Shown here piece after piece: positions 1-8,968 of a stretch of DNA of 64,000 nt; positions within the stretch are counted from its first letter, which is position 1, and every line of letters starts with the position of its first letter. This DNA is from Leishmania donovani. Its lineage: Eukaryota; Euglenozoa; Kinetoplastea; Trypanosomatida; Trypanosomatidae. A program made the position numbers and the translations under genes. The notes beneath the pieces were generated by a model. The model had not been told where the DNA came from, made no database searches, and saw nothing but the letters and a program-made list of their open reading frames with translations. Location of the stretch: positions 300,520-364,519 of the forward strand of contig NC_018238.1 of the NCBI RefSeq assembly GCF_000227135.1, read 5' to 3'.

Positions 1-1
1 C

Positions 2-175
2 GCTGGCGCTGCTGCCCAGAAGGGTGGCCGCCCGTCTGTTCAGAAGGGTGCGCGCCCGGCTTCGCAGAAGGGTGCCCGCCCGCCAACGCAGAAGGGTGCC
101 CGCCCGCCTACGCAGAAGGGTGCCCGCCCGCCTGCGCAGAAGGGTGCCGCTCCGGCTCGCAAGAACCGCGCTTAA
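2..175 (+). CDS. 3' end of a gene with basic QKGARPP heptapeptide repeats (partial)
   Basis: An open frame enters from the left edge and ends at TAA 173-175. It encodes 57 residues built from about six imperfect seven-residue units of the form (x)QKGARPx, closing with a short Arg/Lys/Asn tail. The DNA is a matching 21-bp tandem repeat of high GC content. The repeat is very basic and Pro-rich, which is the kind of tail seen on RNA- or ribosome-binding proteins, but the folded part of the protein lies outside the window, so the function cannot be named. The codon choice (GGT, AAG, CAG, CGC) is uniform and like that of well-expressed trypanosomatid genes. An overlapping frame also stays open through the repeat (from 24) but is Arg-only low complexity and is a shadow. 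Confidence 0.72.
   Translation, partial: AGAAAQKGGRPSVQKGARPASQKGARPPTQKGARPPTQKGARPPAQKGAAPARKNRA
40..155 (+). repeat. 21-bp coding tandem repeat
   Basis: Five or so imperfect 21-bp units, each starting CAGAAGGGTG and differing mainly in the last two codons, encode the QKGARPP heptapeptides. Units near 82-145 are almost identical, suggesting recent unit duplication and possible copy-number polymorphism. Confidence 0.75.
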
Positions 176-1798
176 GGCAGTTCAAAGGGGGGAGGGGCGA
201 AGTTTGACAACAACGAAGCAACAGAACAACGAGAAGGGAAGACACCGCTAAACGCCGCAGCGCGAGAGTGCGCTCGGACAGGCACACGCAGCCTCTTTCT
301 CACTCGCCCTGTCTGCCTTTGTGCCGCTAATCCGTGTCCGCCTCACACCCCCGCCTTCTCTCGGCTCCCTTGTGCGCGCGCCTTTTTGTGCTTCCCATCG
401 CGCTGGCGTCAGAAGGCAGATGGAGCGGCCGTTCTCGGAGGTCACGTGATCGCCTCCTGCACCCGTGTGCTTGTCGACGCCTGTGGCCGTCTACTTCCTT
501 GCGCAAGTCCTTCTCCTACGCAGCTTCCCTCGCCGAGCCCGGCGCATCGCAACGCAGGGGTTCACCCAATGAGTACGCGCCTACACGCACGCGCAGAAGT
601 TTAGAGGAGCAGCTCATTCAAGTTGTGTAGCATGTTTCTCCGTACAAAAGCGTGCGTGTGCAGCTTCTAAAGATGTGATGGGCACATCCGGTGTGGGGGG
701 AGCAGGGATAGGTGCGAGGACCTCGAACTCGTGCAGGTGACGGCGACGAGGGGGCAAGTAAGGCGCATCACCTTCGTTGATACCCCCCGCATCTCTTTGC
801 TAAGTGCACTGCACCTCCCTCCTCCTGCATTTTGTTTCTTTCTATCGTGTGCCGCGCACGGACTCGTCTACACCGCCTGCTCTTCCGACCGTACCACCGT
901 CCTTGTTGGACTGGGCTTGGATAGGAGAGTGGCAGCGGTGGAGCGCCGGTAACGTTGTGGCCGGTGGTGGGTTACAGACACGCAGGCGAGAGGGGGAGGT
1001 GCGAGGGACTAGCAATGACAAGGTAGTTCTGGTGTTCTTTATAATCGACCTTGACTGAGGCGCTTCTGCATCCTCTCCAGTTCGCACGGGGAAGATAAGA
1101 AGACTTGAGGGGCTGCGAAAAGGGTGGTGGAAGGTGGGGGCGGCAGAGAAGGCAACGGCGAGTGGGGATTGGAAGAGAGAGCCTAGTGGTCTGCATGCAT
1201 ACACCCGTACAAGCGGGCCGCAGCGAGCACCGCCTACCTCCATTCCTCTATCCCTGCTCTGCGGGTCCTTCCTCCCCGACCCCCTCCTCCCCGCGCGCGG
1301 CTTCTCTTTGGTTTTCTTTTCAGTCTCTCCTGTGCAGCTTGGAATTGCCTCACAGCGGCAAGCCAGCAGCGTCGGTTGGCCCTTCCTCTCTGTTCTCTTT
1401 CTGATGTGTTACTACTTTCCGCTTGCTGTGCCGCCGCTTGTTCACGTGTCGCTCTCGCCTTCTCCCGCTTCGTATCGTTTCTTGTAATGGGCTACCAGGT
1501 ACAGCTGGAGCGAAGCCACGGCCCAGAGAACGGGGTAGGAGGCTGTCATTGCCTATCAGGTGGACGGCAAGTCGAACTGCACCGAAATCGGGAGTGTGGT
1601 GGGGTGGGCTAGAGTCTGACGATGTTGTGCAGACTTTGTTTGGTTCCTTCGGCATCCGAGAGGGCGGAGCTACGGCATGGTGAGAGGGCGCAAGCGATAA
1701 AAAAGCGAATGGACACACGTGATTTGGATTCGAAGGGGAGCGTCTCGGCCAGATAGGGGGGAGGAGGAGGAGGTGAGTAAGCACATAGGCACGCTTGC

Positions 1799-1822
1799 AC
1801 ACACACACACACACACACACAC
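1799..1822. repeat. (CA)12 microsatellite
   Basis: Uninterrupted alternating C/A tract in the intergenic region; typical of Leishmania intergenic DNA. Confidence 0.95.
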
Positions 1823-2435
1823 TGGCACGTGCATGTATTCCACCTCTTGCTCGTGGTGGCGCTTTCTTTTCATTTTTCTCTTTTTTTTTCGCGCTGAGCG
1901 ATCGGGTGTTTGGGGCGCAGCGGCAGAGGAAGAGGGGTTGACGCACGGCGACAGCGCAGACTCTTGCATCCCCCTCTCTCGCTTGGTGCGCTGCTCCCTT
2001 CCCTCTCCATGACTCACGCATCATTTTTAGCATAAACAGCAACGAAACAAACAGACAGACAGACACAGCGACCGGCTCCGAGTAAACCGATGTGGTTGTG
2101 ATGTGTGCTCTTCGGCGCTATGCCGCGGACAGCCATGGGGGGCTCTGCGTGACGGTGGCTCAGAGAGAAAGCGGGGCAGGTTGGGATACGACGAAGGTGA
2201 AAGACCAGCAAGGTGTACGTGGTTGTTCGTGTCGTTGTTAAGGGGCAACAACGCACCACCTCTTCCTCCCCCTCCCTCTCTTGGAGTGCTTTCGATCTCT
2301 GATACGCGCACACGCACACCCGCAAGGCTGCTGAACCGTCGCATCGAGGTGCCAGCCGAGTTGCTTCCCGATGTTTCTGCTTGTACCCTCATGGTGCTTA
2401 TGTTGCACCCCTCCGATCATCACGCATCGTTGTGC

Positions 2436-2513
2436 TTGCTTCTCTCTCTCCCTCCTCGGCCGTCGTCGTCTTTTATTTTTGCTACGTCGACCCCCTTGTA
2501 TGGTTGGTCGGAG
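2436..2513 (+). promoter_or_regulatory. Candidate trans-splice acceptor for the CX9C gene
   Basis: A long C/T-rich tract is followed by AG at 2512-2513, giving a 5' UTR of about 135 nt to the ATG at 2649. One short upstream frame (ATG 2518, stop near 2619) would fall in this leader. The site is inferred from the pyrimidine-tract plus AG rule only. Confidence 0.4.
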
Positions 2514-2648
2514 TGGGATGTGTCACTGGACGGACAAGTCTCGGCGGAGGGGGCATCTCGTGTGCGCTTTTCTGAAGCACACGCGCGCACACAGAACTTC
2601 TTTTTCCGCCGTGCGCTAGGACGTGCGGTAAGCGAGCGAGCCGTCGCC

Positions 2649-3419
2649 ATGCCCGGTGTTAACGCGTGGGGGCGCATGCACACCCCGGCAAAGCAGTCGC
2701 AGTTCACGCTGGACATGTTTGAGGAGTGGAAGGCGAAGCAGAACGAAGACATTGCTCAACGCGGCGCCGACCGCGATCCGGCAGTGGAGGAGGAGCACAA
2801 CCGCTACATGCTGCGGCAGAACCTGAACGCCTACGTGTGCTACAAGGAACTGGACAGATACACGACATGCCTCGAGGACAAGAAGCTGATCCGCCGTCGC
2901 GACGACGAAGACGGTGCAAGGGGCGGCGGCACCGGTGTTTCCATGGCGTCGTCCTTTGAGATCAACACTCGAAACAAGGTGAATGAGAAGCTATGCCGGG
3001 CAACGCACAACGCGTACGTCTCTTGCATGAGCTCGCAGAAAAACCAAGAGGTAGTGCTGCAGTCGGCAAGCCTTGAGCCGCACTGCACAGAGGGCCGCGC
3101 CAAATTGTTCCACTGCCTACGCGAGAACCAGGTTTCAGAGGCGCAGACGAACACGCCGCAGTGCACGGACACCTACCGGAGTCTTCTCCGTTGTGGGCTG
3201 AACCACCTGTGGAACCACTACTGGCGCGAGATCACGAAATTTAGCGATACGGACGAGTTCCACCTCTACGAGCTCTCACGCGACGACAACAAGAAGCAGG
3301 CCTATCTGCGCGCCCTCACCACGTCGGAGGCGCAGCAGCAATCGCATCTGCGTGAGGCGCGAGATATAATGCTGGGCTACTACCTGGACCCTAAGGCGTC
3401 GCAGAAGGGCAACTCATGA
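2649..3419 (+). CDS. Quadruple CX9C (double CHCH) protein, probable mitochondrial intermembrane space
   Basis: 256 residues with exactly eight cysteines, all in four perfect CX9C motifs: C64/C74, C116/C126, C146/C156 and C172/C182. These should form two coiled-coil-helix hairpins, each closed by two disulphides, as in the twin-CX9C proteins that are oxidatively trapped in the mitochondrial intermembrane space (examples are the complex I subunit NDUFA8 and several respiratory-chain assembly factors). The first hairpin has an unusually long, charged and Gly-rich loop (about residues 75-115). There is no N-terminal presequence, as expected for this import route. The frame is open upstream to 2103, but that part translates a pyrimidine tract, so ATG 2649 is chosen. 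Which complex it serves cannot be told from the sequence; a structural subunit of complex I or IV, or an assembly factor, are the alternatives. Confidence 0.85.
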   Translation: MPGVNAWGRMHTPAKQSQFTLDMFEEWKAKQNEDIAQRGADRDPAVEEEHNRYMLRQNLNAYVCYKELDRYTTCLEDKKLIRRRDDEDGARGGGTGVSMASSFEINTRNKVNEKLCRATHNAYVSCMSSQKNQEVVLQSASLEPHCTEGRAKLFHCLRENQVSEAQTNTPQCTDTYRSLLRCGLNHLWNHYWREITKFSDTDEFHLYELSRDDNKKQAYLRALTTSEAQQQSHLREARDIMLGYYLDPKASQKGNS

Positions 3420-4891
3420 GGACCAAAGGGGGGGGGGGGAGGCTGCGGGGGAGGGGGCGTTGAGGCGAGATAGAGAGAAGGGGTTTTCTCTTCTGTGCGT
3501 GACACCAATCGCTCTGCACCGTGCGCGCGCCTGACCGCTCTGTATGCCTTCCTCCCTCCCTCGCTCTCTGCTCTCGTAGGCCGCGGCTGAAGCTGTGGCA
3601 CTTCTTGGCGTGGAAAGTCTCTTCGGCGCGTACATGCGTGCCCGCGTGCACGGCGGGGCGAATGGCATCGTCTTGCTGTGCTGAATGAACACTACTGCGG
3701 CCGGCTCAATTTCGACACGGACATCACGGTGATGCACATATCGCGTACCTCAACGAAAGCCAGTGAGCGCGATAGCAGGGCTCAAGAAACAGGCGCGTGA
3801 GTAGCGCTCTTTTCTTTTCAGAGGCCACACTGCGAAGCGCCGCATCGAGGCGGTCGCGCAACTCAAACCCTCGCAGCTGTGCGCCAGGACATCAAGGGTG
3901 GACTGAAGAGCCCCCGCAACGAGGCGAGACGCGCAGTGGGGAGAGGAGGGCGGTGATGGCCGTGCAACTGTGCTCGTGTGCGTGTGTGTGCCACTGCGCT
4001 TCGAGAGACCCCCACTTGATCGTGCTCAACTACGCCATTTCAGCGCATCTTTGCCCCTGCGCATTGTTGCTCGCAGAGCCTTCTGCCATGTCAGTGACTG
4101 CTACCGCCTGCACACTGATGCTCCTCGCTCATTTCCACTGGCCTGTGACCCCCCCTCCAACACGCACACACATAAACACACCGTTGCTCATCGATATGTA
4201 TACAGGTGTATATTCCTGCTATCCGAAAGCGGTGTGTGTTCGGGCGGTGGTGATGGGAGGGGATGATGAAGTGCGCCTGAGAACCGAAACGGCCTTTCAC
4301 GAGCCTCATCAATGGAATCCGTAGCGCCTTGTGTTCGCCTTTCGACACACACACACAAACACACACCCTCGGCTGCTACTGTCCCCTCGATAGTCACAAG
4401 GCTCGCCTTCCTGGCCTGCGTGAAGCTCCTCTGGGACTTACTTCCCCGCTTGCCACGCCCGCACTCGCCCCACGTTGGAGGCGGAACCCCCAGCTAGCGT
4501 GTTATGAGCAGAGCCACCAAAGCCAGAGACCAAAAGCGCAACTCGCCGAATGTCTGGAGTTACTCCCCCGGGAGATTCGCGTGCCTGCGTGCTCAGCTGT
4601 CCTACGGTGACCATGGTTGGGGAGGGGGAGGGGGGCGGTGAGACATTGAGCACTCTTTCATACTCTCTACCTCACCCTCACCCCCTGCATGGGCAGGCAG
4701 GCGGGCGGGGCGGAGGGAACGTGTCTGCGCACATGTGTCTGCCTTCTCTCATCACCCACTACCCACCACGCACCCCACCTCTTCCGCCTTTGCTTCCGCG
4801 GAGAAACCGCCGGCACACATAATTCTCTGCATTTCACATCATCTTTCACCTCCGCTTCGTTTCTCTCCCTCTCGTCCATCCACTTTTAGTC
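3420..4891 (+). other. Intergenic region, no gene supported
   Basis: Starts with a G-rich run at 3427-3457 (potential quadruplex just after the stop codon), then mixed sequence with short TG/CA tracts (3968-3990, 4160-4180, 4345-4365). The 175-codon frame at 3797-4324 has Cys/Val-rich, simple composition and no start context or family resemblance; I treat it as non-coding. Confidence 0.55.
4841..4889 (+). promoter_or_regulatory. Pyrimidine tract with AG two bases before the ATG
   Basis: A strong C/T tract runs to AG at 4888-4889, only two bases before the ATG at 4892. If this AG is used the 5' UTR is almost absent; otherwise the acceptor lies further upstream (for example near 4800) and this tract is part of the leader. 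Confidence 0.35.
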
Positions 4892-5335
4892 ATGCCGGAC
4901 TCACAGACGGTGCAGACGTTTGTCCTTTGGAACGGCGAGTGGCCGTACGTGAAGCGTGGCGTGTCGGAGGTGCGTGCCGTTGCAGCAGGTGCCATTGCTT
5001 CCGCCAATGCTCTCGTTGACGTGCCGGCCTACTTGGCACGAGCGCGCAAGTACACGGCAGCGGCCGATGATTTCGTCACGGCGCAGTCGGCGAGGGCGAG
5101 CTCCAAACTAGAGTCACATCAGTGGATAGTGCCGGCAGCCGGGATCGCGCTGGCGAGTGTCTACGTTGTCGTGCGAAGCGCGCCGTGGGGCGGCGTGAAG
5201 ATGATGCGTAATGGCCTGGTCACGGCAGGGGCGCTGACGGCATTCATGTATCCACGTGAAATTGTTCATCAGATTGACAGCGCTATGCCGTTCCAGGCTC
5301 CGGCGTCGATCAGCGAGCAGAAGAACGAGAGTTAG
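4892..5335 (+). CDS. Small two-helix membrane protein, MIC26/MIC27 (ApoO)-like candidate
   Basis: 147 residues. After a soluble N-terminal half there are two closely spaced hydrophobic segments, about residues 78-95 and 106-120, separated by a short Gly/Lys/Arg turn. The second ends in F-M-Y-P followed by a charged amphipathic stretch. The order helix, basic Gly turn, Gly/Ala-rich helix, then aromatic-Tyr-Pro is the layout of the ApoO domain of the MICOS subunits MIC26 and MIC27, which sit in the inner mitochondrial membrane at crista junctions. That assignment is by pattern only and is weak without a profile search. The coding start is the first ATG after a strong pyrimidine tract. The alternative is an unrelated trypanosomatid-specific mitochondrial membrane protein. 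The gene itself is convincing: conserved-looking composition, complete frame, and normal codon use. Confidence 0.75.
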   Translation: MPDSQTVQTFVLWNGEWPYVKRGVSEVRAVAAGAIASANALVDVPAYLARARKYTAAADDFVTAQSARASSKLESHQWIVPAAGIALASVYVVVRSAPWGGVKMMRNGLVTAGALTAFMYPREIVHQIDSAMPFQAPASISEQKNES

Positions 5336-6037
5336 TGCAAGCGCTCTCCACTCGTGCGTGGACGTGCTCCTGTGTGCCTGCGCTTGACAGGTTCTGCGAG
5401 GGAGTGCGGGGGCTTCGATCGCACGCTAGCGAGTGCCAAACAAGAGGAGCTTAGGAGATAGAACAGCCTCGGCGTGTGCTCGAGATGTCTCACACAACGG
5501 AATCGCCATGCCTCACTGTATGCCTCGACTGCGGCACGGGCGGTGTTTGCACGTGCGCCTCTGTGTGCCTGTGTGTAGAGGAGAGACTCACCTTCTTGTT
5601 ATCCCGCGGCTCTGTGAGGCGAGCTCGGGTATGCGCTGCCTGCACAACGTTCTTTGCGGTGGCTGGCCCAATCAAGAGGCTGCTGGACAGGCGCCCACAG
5701 GAAGAGAGTGGGCTACATTGGAGCTCTCCTCATGACTCAAACCACCACTTTCCTTCCTACTGCCTCTCCGTGCGTCTCTCGATTTCGTAAAGATCGACGT
5801 TGATAAGGACACGTGTATTTGTGTGCGTTTGCGACACATATTCGCATCCTCCCGTAGACGTACATACTCACCCTACGCCGCCGCCGGACGCACGAGATCG
5901 GTTGCCGTCGCGTTCACATAGCTCTCTCTTCACCGGGTCTACTGCGACTCATTGATAAAGTTTGCACGTGTGCAGCCACACGCGCTTACCCCCGAGGTGC
6001 TGCTTCTTGACGCGCATCTTGCCTCTTTCTCTCTCTC
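5336..6037 (+). other. Intergenic region between MIC27-like and EF-hand genes
   Basis: About 700 bp of 3' and 5' UTR sequence. Nothing coding is supported; the 104-codon frame at 5476-5790 is Cys-rich and of simple composition. Confidence 0.6.
5745..5792 (+). promoter_or_regulatory. Candidate trans-splice acceptor for the EF-hand gene
   Basis: C/T-rich tract followed by AG at 5791-5792, about 245 nt before ATG 6038. A second tract (6021-6037) abuts the ATG itself and so cannot serve this start codon. Confidence 0.35.
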
Positions 6038-8968
6038 ATGACCTCCACGGTGTCGTCGTTCGACGCTGCGATGCGCAAGGCTCGCGCACAGGTGGGGAAG
6101 CGGCGTATCTTTCTGAAATCTTTCTTCGCCGACTTTGACCGTCTGCACTGCGGCCGTATCACAGCCGCGCAGTTTGCCCGCGTCTTGACGAACAACGATG
6201 TGCACCTCTCTCCAGACGAGATGCGTGTGCTGTCGCACAGCTTCGCACCTGCGATTGCGGCCGGGACTGAGGCGGCGGCGGCTGCCAGAGCTGCCGCGGG
6301 TGCGTCGGGCAGCGACGACTCAGAGGTGCTCTACGAGAACTTCCTCGCCGCTCTCGAGGGGGGACCGGGCAGCAGCGCCTCTGTTTGCCGCTCCACTCCA
6401 AGTACCGCTCTCACACCGGCTGAGGAGGCCCGCCTGCGCCCGTTCAGAACGATGCTGCAGCAGGCTATTCAGGCACACGGCACCTCGCTGACGGCCCCGC
6501 TCCGCGACTTGGACCCTCTTCGCACTGGCCGCGTCACCGTCGCGCAGTTCCGTCGCTGTCTGCCCTTCTCCGCCTCTCTCACGGAGGAGGCGATGGATCT
6601 GTTCGCGAAGCAGTACAGCGACGGTCACGGGGGCGTGAACTACATGGCGTGGTGCCGCGCCATGGACCCGTCCCTCAACGGACAGGCGAACGGCGCGAAC
6701 ACGCTCAGGGCAGCTGACGCCGCACGGCTGCACGCCATTGACCAGGATCAGTCGAACCAGTGGAAGACGGGCTCCGTCTCGTCGCTCGTGTGCCCCGACT
6801 CCTTCACCAACCCACGACTCTCGGCTGAGGAGTTGGTTGCCGTGTTTCGCCAACAGTGCGCTCTGTACCGCCTGCGCTACGAGGACGCCTTCGCCGACTA
6901 CGACAGGATGAAGACGGGCAGGGTCACGGTGGCGCAGTTCGAGTCCGTGCTGGGCCGCATGCCCCTCGTGCACTTTGCGCTGCGGCCCGAGAACATCGAT
7001 ACCCTTGCCCGCGCGTACATCAGCAGCGACAACGGCGTGTCCGTGAACGGCGCGCCGAGCGGGCCGGTGGTGGAGTATCGTGCGTTTCTCCGTGACATTC
7101 ATCCCTCGCAGGCGCTGGAGACGGCGGCGGATGGCAGCGCGGCCCCGACTAACTTCTTCGCCACCACTCACGCCGCCAACACCTACTTGACGAGCTCCGA
7201 AGACCAACGAAAAGCCGAGGCGCTTCTCTCGCAGTTGCGCGCTCTCGTGCAGTCCAACCGGATTTGCGTCAGCCCCGTGCTCCGCGACTTCGACCGGGTG
7301 CGGAAGGGCATCTACGAGCACCGCACCTGCACCCGCACCCGCTTTGCGCGCGGTCTTGCGACGCAGAACATCATGCTGCCGCCTGAGCAGCTTCAGCTTC
7401 TGATCCGCAAGTACACGGTGCCCAACCCGGACGGGTCACCGAGCAGCGAGGTAAACTACTACTTGTTCGTCCAGGACGTCGATCCGTCGCAGGCGAGTGG
7501 TGGCAAAGGCACCGGTAGTGATGGCGCGCGTAGCACCACTGGCCTAGTTGTGCCCTCGTCGACTAGTGCCGCATCTACCACAGCCGCCGCCGTCGCACCG
7601 GCGACGTCGCTCACGAAGGAGAGCGTGCTGGCAAGCGTCGCGCTGCAGGTTGTGGAGCGCCGCCTGCACGTGTCTACCTTCTTTGCAGATGCCGATCCTC
7701 TCCACAGCGGTACCGTACCGAAGGATCGTCTAGGCATCGCGCTGGGGCAGGCCGGTGTGCAGCTGCTGCCGGGGGCGCTGGCGACACTGCAGAGCGCGTT
7801 TGCATCGACGCACATCCGCGATGGCGTGGATACTCAGAAGCTGGTGACGGAGGTCGAGGCAGCCGTCGCGGCACTGCGTGCCAGCCGCGCTGCGGAGAAG
7901 ACAGCTGGCGCAGGTGGCGAAGGCACCGCCCAGGATGCGGAGCGCGCGGCGCAGGTGGCAGCTATCCTGAGCCGCGTGCGCCACAACGTCCGCGTGCATA
8001 ACGCGCTGTTGATGCCCTTCTTCGCAGACTTTGATCGCCACCACCGCGGCGTCATCACCCCGATTCAGTTCGCGCAGGCCTGTGTGCGGCACCACCTGCC
8101 CTTGACCCAAACGGAGATCGACACACTGGCGTTGTGGTACAGCGCCGGCGACGCGGTGTCGCCGGGCACGGACGGCGTGCGCTACCTCACCTTTGTGCGA
8201 GACGTCGGCTGCGAGGAGGAGTCGGTGCAGCACGCGTTGGCGCAGAAGACCAGCGCGGCAGGCAGCACGGTGAGCACGGACTTGTCGGCGTCTGCCCGCC
8301 GGGCTGTCGAGGCGGCAGCGGACGTGGATGAGGTACTTACCGGCATCTGCGTTTTTCTACAGGAGCGGCGGCCGTGCCTGTCCGAGTTCTTTCCTGACGG
8401 CGATGAGCTTCGACACCACCACGTAACGCCCTCACGGTTCCGCCACTGCATAACGATGCTGGGACTGACCGACATGACGGAGGCGCAGCTTAGCGCGCTG
8501 GAGGGCGCCTTCGCATCAGCCAAGTGTCCGGGCGACATCGACTACCCAGCCTTTGTTTGCACAGTACGGGCCATGCTGGCCGACGGCGCAGGCGCGGCCG
8601 CCGTGTCGCAGCGTCGGCTGCAAGGGTCTGCATCTTCTGGCCGCGGCAACGATGATGTGACTGGAGACTCAGCCGCTACACAGACGACCGCCGCGCAGGG
8701 CTTTGCGGTCGCCACGCTCAAGCACATTCAGCGCACCCTCAAGGCACGCCGCACGGCCACCATCGCTGCCTTCCGCGAATACGACCGTGCGCGCAAGGGC
8801 TACGTTACCGAGGGCCAGTTCTTTGCCTGCTTGCAGGCGCTCGGCGTGCCGCTGAAACCGGACGAGGCGGCAGCACTGCTGCAGCTTTACGCGGTAGGCA
8901 ATGGGCAGGTGCACTACCTGGCCTTTGCGCACGAGGTGGACGATGAGTCACTCATCGCCGTGAGCTAG
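6038..8968 (+). CDS. Eight-module degenerate EF-hand protein (EFCAB6-like)
   Basis: 976 residues made of eight repeats about 110-130 residues apart. Each has a helix ending in F(F/R)xD(F/Y)D followed by a loop of the form DRxxxGx(I/V)TxxQF; the loops start near residues 30, 157, 286, 417, 547, 661, 785 and 912. Most modules also carry a second, shorter hand that reads (V/I)xYxxFxxxV. The loops keep the central Gly and the hydrophobic position 8 but replace the acidic position 12 with Gln or Arg, so most should not bind calcium well. This long, mostly calcium-blind architecture is that of EFCAB6/DJBP-type proteins, many of which are axonemal; a flagellar scaffold role is plausible but inferred. 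Module 4 has a short insertion inside its loop and modules 5 and 7 are the most decayed. Linkers are Ala/Ser/Thr-rich. The next in-frame ATG is codon 12; the first is taken. Confidence 0.92.
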   Translation: MTSTVSSFDAAMRKARAQVGKRRIFLKSFFADFDRLHCGRITAAQFARVLTNNDVHLSPDEMRVLSHSFAPAIAAGTEAAAAARAAAGASGSDDSEVLYENFLAALEGGPGSSASVCRSTPSTALTPAEEARLRPFRTMLQQAIQAHGTSLTAPLRDLDPLRTGRVTVAQFRRCLPFSASLTEEAMDLFAKQYSDGHGGVNYMAWCRAMDPSLNGQANGANTLRAADAARLHAIDQDQSNQWKTGSVSSLVCPDSFTNPRLSAEELVAVFRQQCALYRLRYEDAFADYDRMKTGRVTVAQFESVLGRMPLVHFALRPENIDTLARAYISSDNGVSVNGAPSGPVVEYRAFLRDIHPSQALETAADGSAAPTNFFATTHAANTYLTSSEDQRKAEALLSQLRALVQSNRICVSPVLRDFDRVRKGIYEHRTCTRTRFARGLATQNIMLPPEQLQLLIRKYTVPNPDGSPSSEVNYYLFVQDVDPSQASGGKGTGSDGARSTTGLVVPSSTSAASTTAAAVAPATSLTKESVLASVALQVVERRLHVSTFFADADPLHSGTVPKDRLGIALGQAGVQLLPGALATLQSAFASTHIRDGVDTQKLVTEVEAAVAALRASRAAEKTAGAGGEGTAQDAERAAQVAAILSRVRHNVRVHNALLMPFFADFDRHHRGVITPIQFAQACVRHHLPLTQTEIDTLALWYSAGDAVSPGTDGVRYLTFVRDVGCEEESVQHALAQKTSAAGSTVSTDLSASARRAVEAAADVDEVLTGICVFLQERRPCLSEFFPDGDELRHHHVTPSRFRHCITMLGLTDMTEAQLSALEGAFASAKCPGDIDYPAFVCTVRAMLADGAGAAAVSQRRLQGSASSGRGNDDVTGDSAATQTTAAQGFAVATLKHIQRTLKARRTATIAAFREYDRARKGYVTEGQFFACLQALGVPLKPDEAAALLQLYAVGNGQVHYLAFAHEVDDESLIAVS

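Larger units (their letters stand above)
176..2648 (+). other. Intergenic region, no gene supported
   Basis: This 2.5 kb holds the 3' UTR of the first gene and the 5' region of the CX9C gene. It contains a CA microsatellite (1799-1822), a purine-rich stretch near 1740-1780, a poly-T run near 1880 and pyrimidine tracts. Open frames on both strands here are low complexity (Cys/Val runs from TG repeats) and match no family I recognise. Confidence 0.6.

Noticed and set aside
1350..2066. 238-codon minus-strand frame in the first intergenic region
   Set aside because: Includes Cys/Val runs from a CA repeat and no recognisable domain.
2103..2648. N-terminal extension of the CX9C protein
   Set aside because: It translates a pyrimidine tract and candidate splice site and has none of the conserved features; start moved to ATG 2649.
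6320..7321. 333-codon minus-strand frame
   Set aside because: Antisense to the EF-hand gene; codon pattern fits the plus strand.
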